From positions 62,001-126,000 of the forward strand of contig CANGMI010000008.1 in assembly GCA_947455195.1 (NCBI GenBank): a DNA stretch of 64,000 nucleotides. The letters are read 5' to 3'. Below, piece after piece: positions 55,273 through 64,000 of the stretch. The notes below the pieces were generated by a model. That model was not told where the DNA came from. It worked only from the letters and a program-made list of their open reading frames with translations, and searched no databases. Both the position numbers and the translations under genes were made by a program. Numbering within the stretch: position 1 is the stretch's first letter; each line of letters opens with the position of its first letter. The stretch comes from Pseudomonadota bacterium. GTDB lineage: Bacteria > Pseudomonadota > Gammaproteobacteria > Burkholderiales > SG8-39.

Positions 55273-56104
55273 GACGATTCACGCGCTTCACATAGATCGG
55301 GTCATAGGGTCGGACCTGACTCAGCTCGATCAGGCCCTCACGGGCCAGTTCAAGCACGGCCAGAAAGTTCACCACGAGCATCGGCACGCCCAGGCTGGCA
55401 TCGAACAACTCGATGAACTCGCAGAACGAGTCGTCCTGCAACCGCCGCAGCACGATGGCCATGTACTCGCGTACCGACAACTCATCGCGCGAAATGTGGT
55501 GATGCGCACGTACGCGGGCCTGCTTGAGCAGACCGCGCCACGCGGCCACGAGTGACTCGGCGTCAACCTGCGGCAGGCGCCGCACCAGGGTCTCCTCGAC
55601 CCAGACACTCACCGTGCGGAAATCTCGCTGGTCCTGCGGCATCTCGTCGATGCGCAGCGCAGCCGCCTTCATCTGTTCGTATTCCAGCAGCCGCCGCACC
55701 AGTTCGGCACGCGGGTCAAGTTCATCGGCCGGCCCCACCGCTCGCGGCCGAGGCAGGAGGAGACGCGACTTGATCTCCATCAGCATGGCAGCCATCACCA
55801 GGTACTCGGCCGCCAGCTCGAGGTTCTTCACCCGCATCAGCTCGACGTATTCAAGATACTGCAGAGTGAGCCGCGCCATCGGTATGTCGAGAATGTCGAC
55901 ATTGGCCTTGCGGATGAGGTAGAGCAAAAGATCGAGCGGCCCCTCGAACGCGTCGAGGAACACCTCGAGCGCGTCGGGCGGAATGTACAGATCGGTGGGC
56001 ATCTCGAGCATCGGCTCGCCATGCACGCGCGCAAGCGCCTGCGGCAAGCCCAGCGGCAGCTCGAGCGTGGCGCTTGCCGCCTCATCACGTTCAACTGTAG
56101 TCAA
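55259..56104 (-). CDS. scpA: Segregation and condensation protein ScpA
   Basis: Kleisin that bridges the SMC heads in chromosome condensation. 281 residues. The N-terminal kleisin motif [20 protein letters not shown] is followed by [20 protein letters not shown]; the C-terminal winged helix has [17 protein letters not shown]. It overlaps trpS by 14 bases and scpB by 14 bases, so the three are coupled. Confidence 0.95.
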   Translation of the reverse strand: MTTVERDEAASATLELPLGLPQALARVHGEPMLEMPTDLYIPPDALEVFLDAFEGPLDLLLYLIRKANVDILDIPMARLTLQYLEYVELMRVKNLELAAEYLVMAAMLMEIKSRLLLPRPRAVGPADELDPRAELVRRLLEYEQMKAAALRIDEMPQDQRDFRTVSVWVEETLVRRLPQVDAESLVAAWRGLLKQARVRAHHHISRDELSVREYMAIVLRRLQDDSFCEFIELFDASLGVPMLVVNFLAVLELAREGLIELSQVRPYDPIYVKRVNRHDPD

Positions 56105-57293
56105 GGCCCATCGCCCCGCGCACCTCGCGCATCGTCTCGCGCGCGATGTCGCGCGCCTTGTCGCAGCCGTCCGCGATGATGCTCTTCACCAGCGTCGGAT
56201 CATCCAGATAGCGCTGCGCACGCTCGAACATGGGTCCCTGCTCTGCGATGACCCGCTCGATCACCGGCTGCTTGCACTCGAGACACCCGATCCCCGCCGA
56301 ACGGCAACCCCGCTCGACCCAGGAACGGGTCGGCTCGTCGGAATACACCTGGTGAAATTGCCACACCGGGCAGCGCTGCGGCTCGCCGGCATCGGTCCGA
56401 CGCACCCGAGCAGGGTCAGTCGGCATGGTGCGAATCTTCCGTGTGACCTGCTCGGGCGACTCGCGAAGACCAATTGCATTGTTGTACGACTTGGACATCT
56501 TCTGCCCGTCAAGACCCGGAAGGCGCGATGCCTCGGTGAGGAGCGCGTCGGGCTCGGGCAGGATCACGCGGCCGCCGCCCTCGAGGTAACCGAAGAGGCG
56601 CTCCCGATCAACCTTGCTCAGGCTCTGCTGCTCTTCGAGCAGGGCCTGCGCAGCCTCGAGCGCATCGGCGACGCCCTGCTCCTGGTAGCGGGTGCGCAGA
56701 TCGAGATAAACCCGCGCCTTGCGGCTGCCAAGCTTGCGCACCGCCTCTTTCGCCTTCTCCTCGAAGCCCGGCTCACGCCCGTAGAGGTGATTGAACCGAC
56801 GCGCAATTTCGCGCATCAGTTCGACATGGGGCACCTGATCCTCGCCCACCGGCACATAACGTGCCCGGTAGATGAGTACATCGGCCGCCTGCAGGAGCGG
56901 GTAACCGAGGAAGCCGTAGGTCGAGAGATCGCGATCGGCCAGCTTTTCCTGCTGATCCTTGTAGGTCGGAACGCGCTCGAGCCAGCCCAACGGGGTGACC
57001 ATCGAAAGAAGCGTATGCAGTTCGGCATGCTCGAGCACTTTCGACTGCACGAAGAGCACCGACTGCGAGGGGTCGACACCGGCGGCGAGCCAGTCGATGA
57101 CCATCTCCCAGACATTGGCCTCGATCACACCCGGCTCGTTGTAGTGCGTGGTGAGCGCATGCCAGTCGGCCACGAAGAACAGGCATGGGTACTCATGCTG
57201 CAGGCGAACCCAGTTCTTCAGCGCACCGTGGTAGTGGCCCAGGTGAAGGCTTCCGGTCGGGCGCATGCCCGATACGACTCTATCTGCAAACAT
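56091..57293 (-). CDS. trpS: Tryptophanyl-tRNA synthetase
   Basis: Class I synthetase that charges tRNA-Trp. 400 residues. The HIGH-type motif is SLHLGHYHGAL near residue 15-25, and the KMSKS loop is in DGQKMSKSYNNAIG near residue 258. The length of 400 is that of the longer form with a C-terminal extension (GCLECKQPVIERVIAEQG). It overlaps scpA by 14 bases. Confidence 0.97.
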   Translation of the reverse strand: MFADRVVSGMRPTGSLHLGHYHGALKNWVRLQHEYPCLFFVADWHALTTHYNEPGVIEANVWEMVIDWLAAGVDPSQSVLFVQSKVLEHAELHTLLSMVTPLGWLERVPTYKDQQEKLADRDLSTYGFLGYPLLQAADVLIYRARYVPVGEDQVPHVELMREIARRFNHLYGREPGFEEKAKEAVRKLGSRKARVYLDLRTRYQEQGVADALEAAQALLEEQQSLSKVDRERLFGYLEGGGRVILPEPDALLTEASRLPGLDGQKMSKSYNNAIGLRESPEQVTRKIRTMPTDPARVRRTDAGEPQRCPVWQFHQVYSDEPTRSWVERGCRSAGIGCLECKQPVIERVIAEQGPMFERAQRYLDDPTLVKSIIADGCDKARDIARETMREVRGAMGLDYS

Positions 57294-57382
57294 CGTTCAA
57301 TGGCCAGGTTGCGTGTATGGGATTCGTCGCGGCACCGGGTCGATGCCGGGCTGGGTGCAGCAACACGGGAAGACCGGGGTAT

Positions 57383-58006
57383 TCAATGGAGGAAAGGCGC
57401 GATGCTGCCCCGCCCCTTTCGGACCACGACGGGTGCCGCACCGGTGAGATCGATGACGGTGGAGGCCTCTGCCCCGCAGGTGCCACCATCGATCACGAGA
57501 TCGACCGAATGCTCGAGGCGCTGCCGGATCTGCCGAGCGTCATCCAGCGGCTGCTCGTCACCCGGCAACAGAAGCGAGGTAGACAGCATCGGCTCACCCA
57601 GTTCCTCGAGCAGGGCGACCGCAATCGGGTTGGCGGGTATGCGCACGCCGATCGTCTTGCTCCGTGCCTGCGATACCCGTCTTGGCAGATCCCCACTGGC
57701 CGGCAGGATGAAGGTGTAGCAACCGGGTGTGCTGTCCTTCACCAGCCGAAAGCTGCGGTTGTCGAGACGAGCGAATTCGCCGACTGCCGACAGATCGCGA
57801 CACATCAGGGTCAGGTGATGACGCTCATCGATGTCGCGAATCCAGCGCAGACGCTCCATGGCGGCCTTTTCTCCCACAAGACAGCCCAAGGCATAGAGCG
57901 AGTCGGTCGGGTAGACGATGACACCGCCGCGGCGAAGGATGACGACCGCCTCGCGAATCAGTCGCAACTGCGGGTTTGCCGGATGAATCTCGAAGTATTG
58001 GGCCAT
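57383..58006 (-). CDS. Sua5/YciO/YrdC-family protein
   Basis: 207 residues. Family motifs: RRGGVIVYPTDSLYALGCL, RHHLTLMCRDLS, TPGCYTFILPAS and SLLLPGDEQPLDDARQIRQR. Relatives make threonylcarbamoyl-AMP for tRNA t6A or have an unknown YciO role; the PHP neighbour and the trpS context resemble the yciV-yciO pair of enterobacteria, so the YciO branch is more likely. The ATG lies five bases after the PHP stop. Confidence 0.88.
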   Translation of the reverse strand: MAQYFEIHPANPQLRLIREAVVILRRGGVIVYPTDSLYALGCLVGEKAAMERLRWIRDIDERHHLTLMCRDLSAVGEFARLDNRSFRLVKDSTPGCYTFILPASGDLPRRVSQARSKTIGVRIPANPIAVALLEELGEPMLSTSLLLPGDEQPLDDARQIRQRLEHSVDLVIDGGTCGAEASTVIDLTGAAPVVVRKGRGSIAPFLH

Positions 58007-58011
58007 GGCCT

Positions 58012-58851
58012 TCAGCGACAGCCCGCGAGAACTGACCAGATCGGTTCGACCCCTGGCGGCAAGGGCGGCAGGGCGCCAAGGTCGATCCGGCTCTCCTCGG
58101 GGCTGTGAAAGTCCGATCCTCGGGAGGCAAGCAGACGATGCTCGCGCGCGAGCGCCGCATAGGTTGCATATTCGTCGGTCGAATGACTGCCGGTGACCAC
58201 CTCGATGCCGACGCCCCCCGCCGCCCGAAATTGCTCGATGAGCCCATCCATGGCGCCGTGCGACAGGCGATAACGGCCCGGGTGCGCGATGACCGCGGCG
58301 CCCCCTGCGGCCCGAATCCAGGCCACGGCGTCGTCGAGTTCTGCCCACTGCTGGGCAACATAGGCCGGTTTGCCATCACCCAGCCAACGGTCGAAAACCT
58401 CACCCATCACGCGGGCGTGGCCCTGCGCCATCAGGTATCGCGCAAAGTGGGTGCGACTGACCAGATCAGGATCGTCAACGAGGGCGAGTGCCCCTGCAAG
58501 CGCACCGGGCATGCCCAGGGCATCGAGCCGTTCCGCCATGCGCGCAGCGCGAGCCTGACGGCTGCCTCGGGTCGCAGCCACACCGGCAGCAAGGATCGGG
58601 TTATCGGGATCGACACCCAGCCCGACGATATGGATGGTCTGCCCGCGCCAGGTGACCGACACCTCGACGCCAGGCACGAAAGCGATACCGCAAGCGAACG
58701 CCGCGGCACGCGCTTCGGTCAGGCCAGCCAGCACGTCATGATCCGTCAGCGCCCAGTGGGTCACTCCGCCCGCAGCAGCGCGCTGCGCGAGCGCGGTCGG
58801 CGAGAGGGTTCCGTCGGAGGCGGTCGAATGACAATGCAGATCGGCGTTCAT
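58012..58851 (-). CDS. PHP-domain phosphoesterase (RNase AM / YciV-like)
   Basis: 279 residues. PHP metal motifs: DLHCHSTASDG at the N-terminus, ALTDHD, VPGVEVS, IAHPGRY and SRGSDFHSPEES. Relatives (YciV/TrpH) are 5'-3' RNases and 3',5'-nucleoside bisphosphate phosphatases. The start at 58851 puts the first motif at residue 4. The next gene, the YciO-like one, starts five bases after its stop. Confidence 0.92.
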   Translation of the reverse strand: MNADLHCHSTASDGTLSPTALAQRAAAGGVTHWALTDHDVLAGLTEARAAAFACGIAFVPGVEVSVTWRGQTIHIVGLGVDPDNPILAAGVAATRGSRQARAARMAERLDALGMPGALAGALALVDDPDLVSRTHFARYLMAQGHARVMGEVFDRWLGDGKPAYVAQQWAELDDAVAWIRAAGGAAVIAHPGRYRLSHGAMDGLIEQFRAAGGVGIEVVTGSHSTDEYATYAALAREHRLLASRGSDFHSPEESRIDLGALPPLPPGVEPIWSVLAGCR

Positions 58852-58960
58852 CCTGCCATTGTACCGGCTTGACCCTTGCCCTGCCCCTTCCCCGCCCCCT
58901 GCCGGGACCGGAGCGGCGACCGGGTTCCCGAGATGCGCCACCACGCCCCTCCCCCGAGGC

Positions 58961-59046
58961 GCAAGACCTGACCCCGCCGTTCTGACCCCGCCGTTCGCGC
59001 GCAAGACCTGACCCCACGGCATGACCCCATGGCATGACCCCATGGC
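58961..59046. repeat. Nested short direct repeats between the PHP and hydrolase genes
   Basis: GCAAGACCTGACCCC occurs at 58961-58975 and 59001-59015. TGACCCCGCCGTTC occurs twice in tandem at 58969-58996, and GGCATGACCCCAT twice at 59018-59043. All share TGACCCC. It is too short and irregular for CRISPR; it looks like expansion of an intergenic repeat. Confidence 0.75.
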
Positions 59047-59048
59047 AG

Positions 59049-59927
59049 TCAGCGGGTGGCCAGAAAGTCCTCGATCAGCGTCGCGAGCCGCTCGGGTTGA
59101 TCGAGATGCAGCATGTGTCCGCACTCGTCAATCACCTCGAACTGCAAGGCCCGGAACTGCCTGCGGCGGAGCGACAGTTCGGCTTGATCGAGGCGCAGGT
59201 GGCCTGCAGTCGCCGAATTGGCGCCCTCGACCCAGAGCACCGGGGCTTCGATCGCTTGCCAGCAGGCGAAGGCCTCGTCGACCCGATACCGCACCGGATT
59301 GACGCGTCGATGCGCCGGGTCACACAGCAGCTCGACACGCCCACCGGGGGATCGTTGCGACCAATGCTCGGCAAGATAGCGCGCGCGGGCGGGGGTGAGG
59401 CGCGGATTGTCCCGCGCAAGACGTTCGGCCAACGCGTCGAAATCGGCGTAGTCGCGAAAACGCTGTTCGATCGCCACCTCGTCGAGCCATCGACCATAGC
59501 GCGCCACGGCCGACTGTGGCGACTGCTCGGCAAGTCCGAACCCCTCGAGATTGATCAGACGACGAACCCGGTGTGGCCGCACACCGGCGTACAGGCAGGC
59601 CACGTTGCCACCCATGCTGTGGCCGGCCAGATCGACCGGCTCGCCGGGCGAAACAAGGTCGAGAAGCCGATCCAGATCAGCCAGATAGTCGGGAAACCAG
59701 TAACTGTCGCTGCCGGCGCGACCACTCAGGCCGAAGCCGCGCCAGTCGGGCGCGATCACGTGCCGCTCCTCGCGCAACGCATCGACCAGGAACTGGAACG
59801 AGGCAGAGACATCCATCCAGCCATGCAGGAGCACCAGCGTCGGGTGCGATGCACTCCCCCACTCGCGCAAGTGGTATCTCAGACCGCGAAGTTCGACGAA
59901 ACGGGAGCGTGAGGGTTTGGTTACCAT
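59049..59927 (-). CDS. Alpha/beta-hydrolase fold protein
   Basis: 292 residues. The oxyanion-loop motif LLHGWMDVSASF, the nucleophile elbow GHSMGGNVA and the C-terminal catalytic His in DECGHMLHLDQPE are present. The substrate is not predictable; family members include esterases, haloperoxidase-like and epoxide hydrolases. It is divergent from the gamma-carbonic-anhydrase gene, 29 bases apart. Confidence 0.87.
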   Translation of the reverse strand: MVTKPSRSRFVELRGLRYHLREWGSASHPTLVLLHGWMDVSASFQFLVDALREERHVIAPDWRGFGLSGRAGSDSYWFPDYLADLDRLLDLVSPGEPVDLAGHSMGGNVACLYAGVRPHRVRRLINLEGFGLAEQSPQSAVARYGRWLDEVAIEQRFRDYADFDALAERLARDNPRLTPARARYLAEHWSQRSPGGRVELLCDPAHRRVNPVRYRVDEAFACWQAIEAPVLWVEGANSATAGHLRLDQAELSLRRRQFRALQFEVIDECGHMLHLDQPERLATLIEDFLATR

Positions 59928-59956
59928 GAGAGGATTCGGGCAACAGGATCAAGCAC

Positions 59957-60514
59957 GTGAACATCTACTCCCTGGGCGAGCGGCGTGTCGAGTTTTCGGG
60001 CGATGGCTGGTATGTCGCGCCCACCGCCACCCTCATCGGATCGGTGTGCCTGCACGCGGACGCCAATATCTGGTTCAACGTGGTGATGCGTGCCGACAAT
60101 GAACGCATCATCATCGGCGAGCGCACCAACGTGCAGGACGGTTCGGTACTCCACGTCGACCCGAACAAGCCGCTCACGCTGGGCGCAGATACGTGCATCG
60201 GCCACAGCGTGACCCTGCATGGCTGTTCGATCGGTGATGGCGTTCTGGTCGGCATGGGCGCAACCATACTCAATCGCGCGACCATCGGCGACGGATGCAT
60301 CGTCGGTGCCGGAGCGCTTGTGCCCGAGGACAAGATCTTTCCGGAGCGTGTGCTGCTGCTCGGAAGCCCGGCGCGGGCAGTACGCGACATCACTGACGAG
60401 GAGGCAGCCTGGATACGGCGCATTGCCGCCGGTTATGTCGCGCGAGCCACCCACTATCGTCAGGCACTCCAGGTTCAGGTACCGCCCGGCGCGGTGCGAG
60501 GCGTCACCGTCTGA
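59957..60514 (+). CDS. Gamma-carbonic-anhydrase-like hexapeptide protein
   Basis: 185 residues with a left-handed beta-helix of hexapeptide repeats (GADTCIGHSVTLHGCSIGDG). His residues in VLHVD, IGHSV and TLHGC match the zinc-ligand pattern of the YrdA/PaaY/CaiE group. Activity as a carbonic anhydrase or as an acyl-CoA thioesterase-type protein cannot be told. The start is a GTG at 59957. It converges on the amidohydrolase gene. Confidence 0.87.
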   Translation: MNIYSLGERRVEFSGDGWYVAPTATLIGSVCLHADANIWFNVVMRADNERIIIGERTNVQDGSVLHVDPNKPLTLGADTCIGHSVTLHGCSIGDGVLVGMGATILNRATIGDGCIVGAGALVPEDKIFPERVLLLGSPARAVRDITDEEAAWIRRIAAGYVARATHYRQALQVQVPPGAVRGVTV

Positions 60515-60531
60515 GCATCCACCCGGGCAAG

Positions 60532-61560
60532 TCAGCGGGTGCCGTCCAGCCCCAGCAGGACCCGCGCATTGGTCTCGATGATCGCCAGCTTCTCGGCCTC
60601 CGACAGACGCGGATGCTCGGTCACGATCTTCACGGGTTGCTCGTACGCGATGGGAAAGCAGTAGTCACTGCCCATCATGATCCGATCGATGCCGATGATG
60701 GTCTTGAGGTAATCGATGACATGATCGGAATAGCCCACCGTGTCGTACCAGAACCGACGCAGATACGCCTCGGGCCCGTGCTTGATCTTCTTGAGGTCCT
60801 CGCGCACCACGTAGCCACGCTGCAGTCGCCAGACCAGCCAGGGGAACGCCCCACCTGAATGGGGCAATACGATGCGCAGGTGGGGAAACTGATCGAGCAC
60901 GCCGCCAAAGATGAAGTGGGCAGCCGCGATCGCCGATTCGAACGGGTTGCCGAGGAGATTCGTGAGGTAATGGGCTGACAGTCGGTCGTGTCCGATCACC
61001 TGCACCGGGTGCAGGAAGAGCGGCAGGCCGATTTCCTCGAGACAGGCATAGATCGGGAACAGTGAGGGGTCGGAGACTTCCATGTCATTGACATGCGTCG
61101 ACATGTAGAACCCGCGAACACCGGGCAGGCGCGCTGCACGCCGGGCCTCGCGAATCGCCAGTTCAGGGCAATGCATCGGCAGCGTGGCCAGCCCGAGCAT
61201 GCGGGTCGGATACTGCTCGTGGGCGTCGGCGATCGAATCGTTGAAGGACTCGGCCAGCGCCTGCGCCAGATCGGGCTTTGCCCAGTAGATCATCGGCTGC
61301 GACAGCGACAGGGCATGAACCGCGACACCTTGCGCGTCCATGGCCTCGATACGGGCCGACAGGTCGACGAACTTGCGCCCGACCGGTCCGGTCACCACAT
61401 GGCCATTGCGGAACTGCGGCCCCCGTCCCTCCACCATCTTCCACTCGATGCCATAGGCCGCAGCGTTGTCACCGACAAGATCGAGAAAGGCCCTCGGATA
61501 GTAGTGTGCGTGAATGTCGATCGGCGAATGGCCGTGCTCATGCCCAGCGTGATCGTGCAC
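60532..61560 (-). CDS. Amidohydrolase-2 family protein (ACMSD-like)
   Basis: 342 residues. Metal motif DIHAHYYP (HxH) near residue 15, a mid-domain metal-ligand His in PLFLHPVQVIG, then HSGGAFPWLVWRL and the C-terminal Asp in MMGSDYCFP. This is the family of aminocarboxymuconate-semialdehyde decarboxylase and related decarboxylases or hydrolases. The N-terminus is His-rich (HDHAGHEHGHS). It follows the SDR gene by 20 bases, so a shared pathway is possible. Confidence 0.87.
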   Translation of the reverse strand: MHDHAGHEHGHSPIDIHAHYYPRAFLDLVGDNAAAYGIEWKMVEGRGPQFRNGHVVTGPVGRKFVDLSARIEAMDAQGVAVHALSLSQPMIYWAKPDLAQALAESFNDSIADAHEQYPTRMLGLATLPMHCPELAIREARRAARLPGVRGFYMSTHVNDMEVSDPSLFPIYACLEEIGLPLFLHPVQVIGHDRLSAHYLTNLLGNPFESAIAAAHFIFGGVLDQFPHLRIVLPHSGGAFPWLVWRLQRGYVVREDLKKIKHGPEAYLRRFWYDTVGYSDHVIDYLKTIIGIDRIMMGSDYCFPIAYEQPVKIVTEHPRLSEAEKLAIIETNARVLLGLDGTR

Positions 61561-61580
61561 GAAGGTCTCCTGAGGAAGGG

Positions 61581-62342
61581 TCAGCGAGGGGCCAGACGGA
61601 TCGCACCATCAAGCCGGATGACTTCGCCATTGAGCATGGCATTTTCGAAAATGTGCTGGGCGAGCGCGGCGTACTCCGACGCCCGACCCAGTCGTGAGGG
61701 AAATGGCACCTGGGCACCGAGCGAAGCCTGGATCTCGGGGGTCAGCTGATCAAGGAGCGGCGTCTGGAAGATACCCGGCGCAATCGTCATGACCCGGATG
61801 CCCTCGCGCGCCAGATCCCTTGCCACCGGGAGCGTCATGCCGACGATACCCCCCTTCGAGGCGGAATAGGCGGCCTGCCCGATCTGGCCGTCATAAGCCG
61901 CCACGGAGGCCGTGTTCACGATGACGCCGCGCTCGGCTTCCTCGTTGGGATGATTGCGCGCCATGGCAAGCGCAGCCAGCCGGATCATGTTGAAGCTGCC
62001 GATCAGGTTCACCGTCACGACCCGGGTGAACGTCGCGAGCGGATGGGCCCCGTCGCGCCCGATCGTCTTCGAACCAGCCGCGATCCCAGCGCAATTCACC
62101 AGACCGGACAGCGATCCACAGGCCGCGACCGCCGCTGCCACGGCGCGCTCTCCATCGGTTTCGCTCGTCACATCGCAGCGTACGAACGTGCCACCGATAT
62201 CGGCAGCCACCGCCGCGCCCCGCGCCTCGTGCAGATCGGCAATGGTGATGCGAGCTCCGAGGCCCGCGAGCCGCCGCGCCACGCCTTCACCGAGCCCGGA
62301 GGCGGCCCCGGTGACAAGAATCGAGCAACCCTCGATCTTCAT
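61581..62342 (-). CDS. Short-chain dehydrogenase, HSD10/type-II hydroxyacyl-CoA dehydrogenase-like
   Basis: 253 residues. NAD motif TGAASGLGEG near residue 10, NCAG, the active-site Ser in NTASVAAYDGQ and YSASK. The C-terminal FPSRLGRASEYAALAQHIFE and NGEVIRLDGAIRLAPR match 3-hydroxyacyl-CoA/2-methyl-3-hydroxybutyryl-CoA dehydrogenases, which act in isoleucine or fatty-acid breakdown. The ATG at 62342 is chosen because it starts just before the NAD motif. Confidence 0.9.
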   Translation of the reverse strand: MKIEGCSILVTGAASGLGEGVARRLAGLGARITIADLHEARGAAVAADIGGTFVRCDVTSETDGERAVAAAVAACGSLSGLVNCAGIAAGSKTIGRDGAHPLATFTRVVTVNLIGSFNMIRLAALAMARNHPNEEAERGVIVNTASVAAYDGQIGQAAYSASKGGIVGMTLPVARDLAREGIRVMTIAPGIFQTPLLDQLTPEIQASLGAQVPFPSRLGRASEYAALAQHIFENAMLNGEVIRLDGAIRLAPR

Positions 62343-62373
62343 CGTCGTACCCGTGCCGGCGAAGCGTCGAGGA

Positions 62374-64000
62374 TCAGCCGACCACGGGCGCGCGCAAGGC
62401 AGGCGCCTGTGCGGTCGGTGAGCGGCGTCGCCGGCTGAGGGCAAAACCCAGACCAGCAAGAGCCACCACCACCGGCATCAGGGCGATATTGACGACCTTG
62501 GTCCAGAACTCGAGCGACTCGGTATCGGCGCGCAGATCCTTTCGCACCAGCTTGAGTTCGCGCCGAGTCTCGACCGACTTGCGGCGGAAGGCATCGACCT
62601 CAGCCTGCTGCTCCGGTGTGAGGGCAGGCGCCCCCTTGGCATCAACCGCACCCGGTTGGCCCTTTTGCAGCGCCTGAAGCTTCTCCTTGGTCTGGTTGAG
62701 GCTGTCCTCGAGGGACTTCAGCTTGCCCAGGTAGGCCTGCGTCGCCTCGGTTTCCATGCGCTTGACGACGGTGAGCGGACGAGCAGCCACCGAACGACTC
62801 GACAACTGGGCAAGCGCAGGGTCACCGGCCATCTGCTCGACCAGAGCCGTGAAGAAGGACAGATTGCCGTTGCTCGGGATGACGATTCGGCGCCCGAAGA
62901 TTTCCTGAATGGAAACCGCAGCACCATCGTTCAGGAAATCGGTATCGGCAACCAGCACGACAGTGTTGTCGGCAACGCCTTCCTTCAGAGGCGCAGTGGC
63001 TGCCGCGGCGTCATCAGCCTTGGCCTCGGGCTTGGCCGCAGACGGGGCCCCCGCCTTTGCCTTGTCATCCTTCGCCTCTCCCTTGGGCGGCACGACCGGT
63101 TGCCCGTCGGGGAAGGCAGTGCGAAACCGCCCCGCCAACTTGATCGCCATCGCGTATTCGACGCCGCTGGGCTCCGTGAAGCCACGCAGCGCGTCGCGAC
63201 CCTGCTTGGTGGCATCGGCCGCATCCACCAACTGCGACTGCCTCGAGGACTTCAGGAGGACGGTCTGCTGCAGTCCGGCCGCCGGCGTGCCCGCAAATGC
63301 GCCAGCCATGGGGATCAGCATGTTCGGAACAGCGCTGGTCGCGATGTCCTTCGGGTTGATCGCTGCCCCATCGAGCGCGAGAACGGTCGGCATCATCCGG
63401 GTGCCGCTGCCAGCAGCGTTCTCGAGGTCGAGAACGACCTTCTTGGGCTCCATCGAGACGCCCCAGGCCTTGAACAGATGCTCGAGATTCGAGGGTCCGC
63501 CGGGCATCATGCCCATCGGGCCTGGCCGCTGATCGAAGTAGGCGAGCGGATCGACAAAGGCTACCAACCGCCCGCCGCGGAGCACATACTGATCGATTGC
63601 AAATTCGGTGCGCTCGCTGATGCCACGCGGATGGATCACCAGCAGCAGCTTGACCTCGGGCGGGATCGACTCGCTGTCGAGCGGCAACATCTTCACCTTG
63701 TAATCCTGCTCGAGTTGCGAGTAGATCACCTGGGCGGGCTGTGGCGGCTGGCCCATCATCGAGGCCATCGGGTTGCCGGCCAGTGGCAGGGGCGACATGA
63801 CGGCCACGACAGGCTTCTCGCTCGTGCTTACGCGTGTGATGGCGCGGGTGATGTCGTATTCGAGCAGTGGCTCGCGATTGCCGTCAAGCGCCGGAATTGC
63901 GGTCTTGCGCTCGCCCTGATCGATAACCAGTCCGAGAAAGAACCGCTCGCCGGTCTGGGTGGTCTGCGCTTCGACGCCGTCGAGCCCGGCCTGATCTTCG
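62374..64000 (-). CDS. GldG-like ABC transporter auxiliary protein (C-terminal part, cut by window edge)
   Basis: At least 541 residues; the N-terminus lies outside the window to the right. The frame is open to 64000 with no stop; the edge sequence (FFLGLVIDQGERKTAIPALD, then EYDITRAI) fits the GldG/ABC-type uncharacterised auxiliary family. The centre has LLVIHPRGISERTEFAIDQY and GRLVAFVDPL. The end has a coiled coil, one membrane helix (IALMPVVVALAGLGFAL) and RRRR. It probably works with an ABC transporter that should lie further right. The SDR gene follows after 31 bases. Confidence 0.85.
   Translation of the reverse strand, partial: EDQAGLDGVEAQTTQTGERFFLGLVIDQGERKTAIPALDGNREPLLEYDITRAITRVSTSEKPVVAVMSPLPLAGNPMASMMGQPPQPAQVIYSQLEQDYKVKMLPLDSESIPPEVKLLLVIHPRGISERTEFAIDQYVLRGGRLVAFVDPLAYFDQRPGPMGMMPGGPSNLEHLFKAWGVSMEPKKVVLDLENAAGSGTRMMPTVLALDGAAINPKDIATSAVPNMLIPMAGAFAGTPAAGLQQTVLLKSSRQSQLVDAADATKQGRDALRGFTEPSGVEYAMAIKLAGRFRTAFPDGQPVVPPKGEAKDDKAKAGAPSAAKPEAKADDAAAATAPLKEGVADNTVVLVADTDFLNDGAAVSIQEIFGRRIVIPSNGNLSFFTALVEQMAGDPALAQLSSRSVAARPLTVVKRMETEATQAYLGKLKSLEDSLNQTKEKLQALQKGQPGAVDAKGAPALTPEQQAEVDAFRRKSVETRRELKLVRKDLRADTESLEFWTKVVNIALMPVVVALAGLGFALSRRRRSPTAQAPALRAPVVG

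Noticed and set aside
58961-59046. CRISPR array
   Set aside because: Repeats are too short, nested and without regular spacers; no cas genes are nearby.

Overview
The window is high-GC DNA densely packed with genes. It looks like a betaproteobacterial chromosome, most likely Burkholderiales: the flagellar master regulator is FlhD/FlhC, the gene order flhDC-motAB and flhB-flhA-flhF-flhG-fliA is betaproteobacterial, and the flanking housekeeping operons (trpS-scpA-scpB-rluB, rimP-nusA-infB-rbfA-truB) fit that group. The species cannot be named from the sequence.

Layout. (1) 1-39041 is one large flagellar island. On the minus strand: the start of flgE with flgD, flgC and flgB (1-2383). On the plus strand: flgA, flgM and flgN (2562-4342). 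Then on the minus strand: a GT-A glycosyltransferase, fliA, flhG, flhF, flhA, flhB, motB, motA, flhC and flhD (4396-15295). On the plus strand: fliC, flaG, fliD, a FliT-like gene, fliS, a second FliT-like gene, a FliK paralogue, a free-standing FlhB C-terminal domain and a PilZ protein (15706-22370). On the minus strand: two TPR-glycosyltransferase genes behind fliE (22352-27124). Finally fliFGHIJK and fliLMNOPQR on the plus strand (27335-39041). (2) 39159-39254 is the 4.5S SRP RNA (minus). (3) 39351-58851 is an information-processing region, all on the minus strand: parC, parE, pnp, rpsO, truB, rbfA, infB, nusA, rimP, rluB, scpB, scpA, trpS, a Sua5/YciO protein and a PHP phosphoesterase. (4) 59049-64000 is a mixed metabolic end: alpha/beta hydrolase, gamma-carbonic-anhydrase-like protein, amidohydrolase, HSD10-type SDR and the C-terminal part of a GldG-like protein.

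How it fits together. FlhDC should switch on the basal-body and export genes. FliA (sigma-28), held by FlgM, should then switch on the late genes. I find three matching sigma-28-type promoters, in front of flgM, fliC and fliS, all beginning TCAAG with a -10 close to GCCGTTA. The third lies inside the frame upstream of fliS and helps fix the fliS start.

Most unusual points: the likely flagellin glycosylation genes (one a tandem double TPR-GT protein, coupled by overlap to fliE); FlhB with NPTR in place of the usual NPTH autocleavage motif, together with a separate FlhB-C paralogue; an FlhG that has lost its P-loop; and two FliT-like chaperones on either side of fliS. No phage, insertion sequence, CRISPR array or tRNA gene was recognised.
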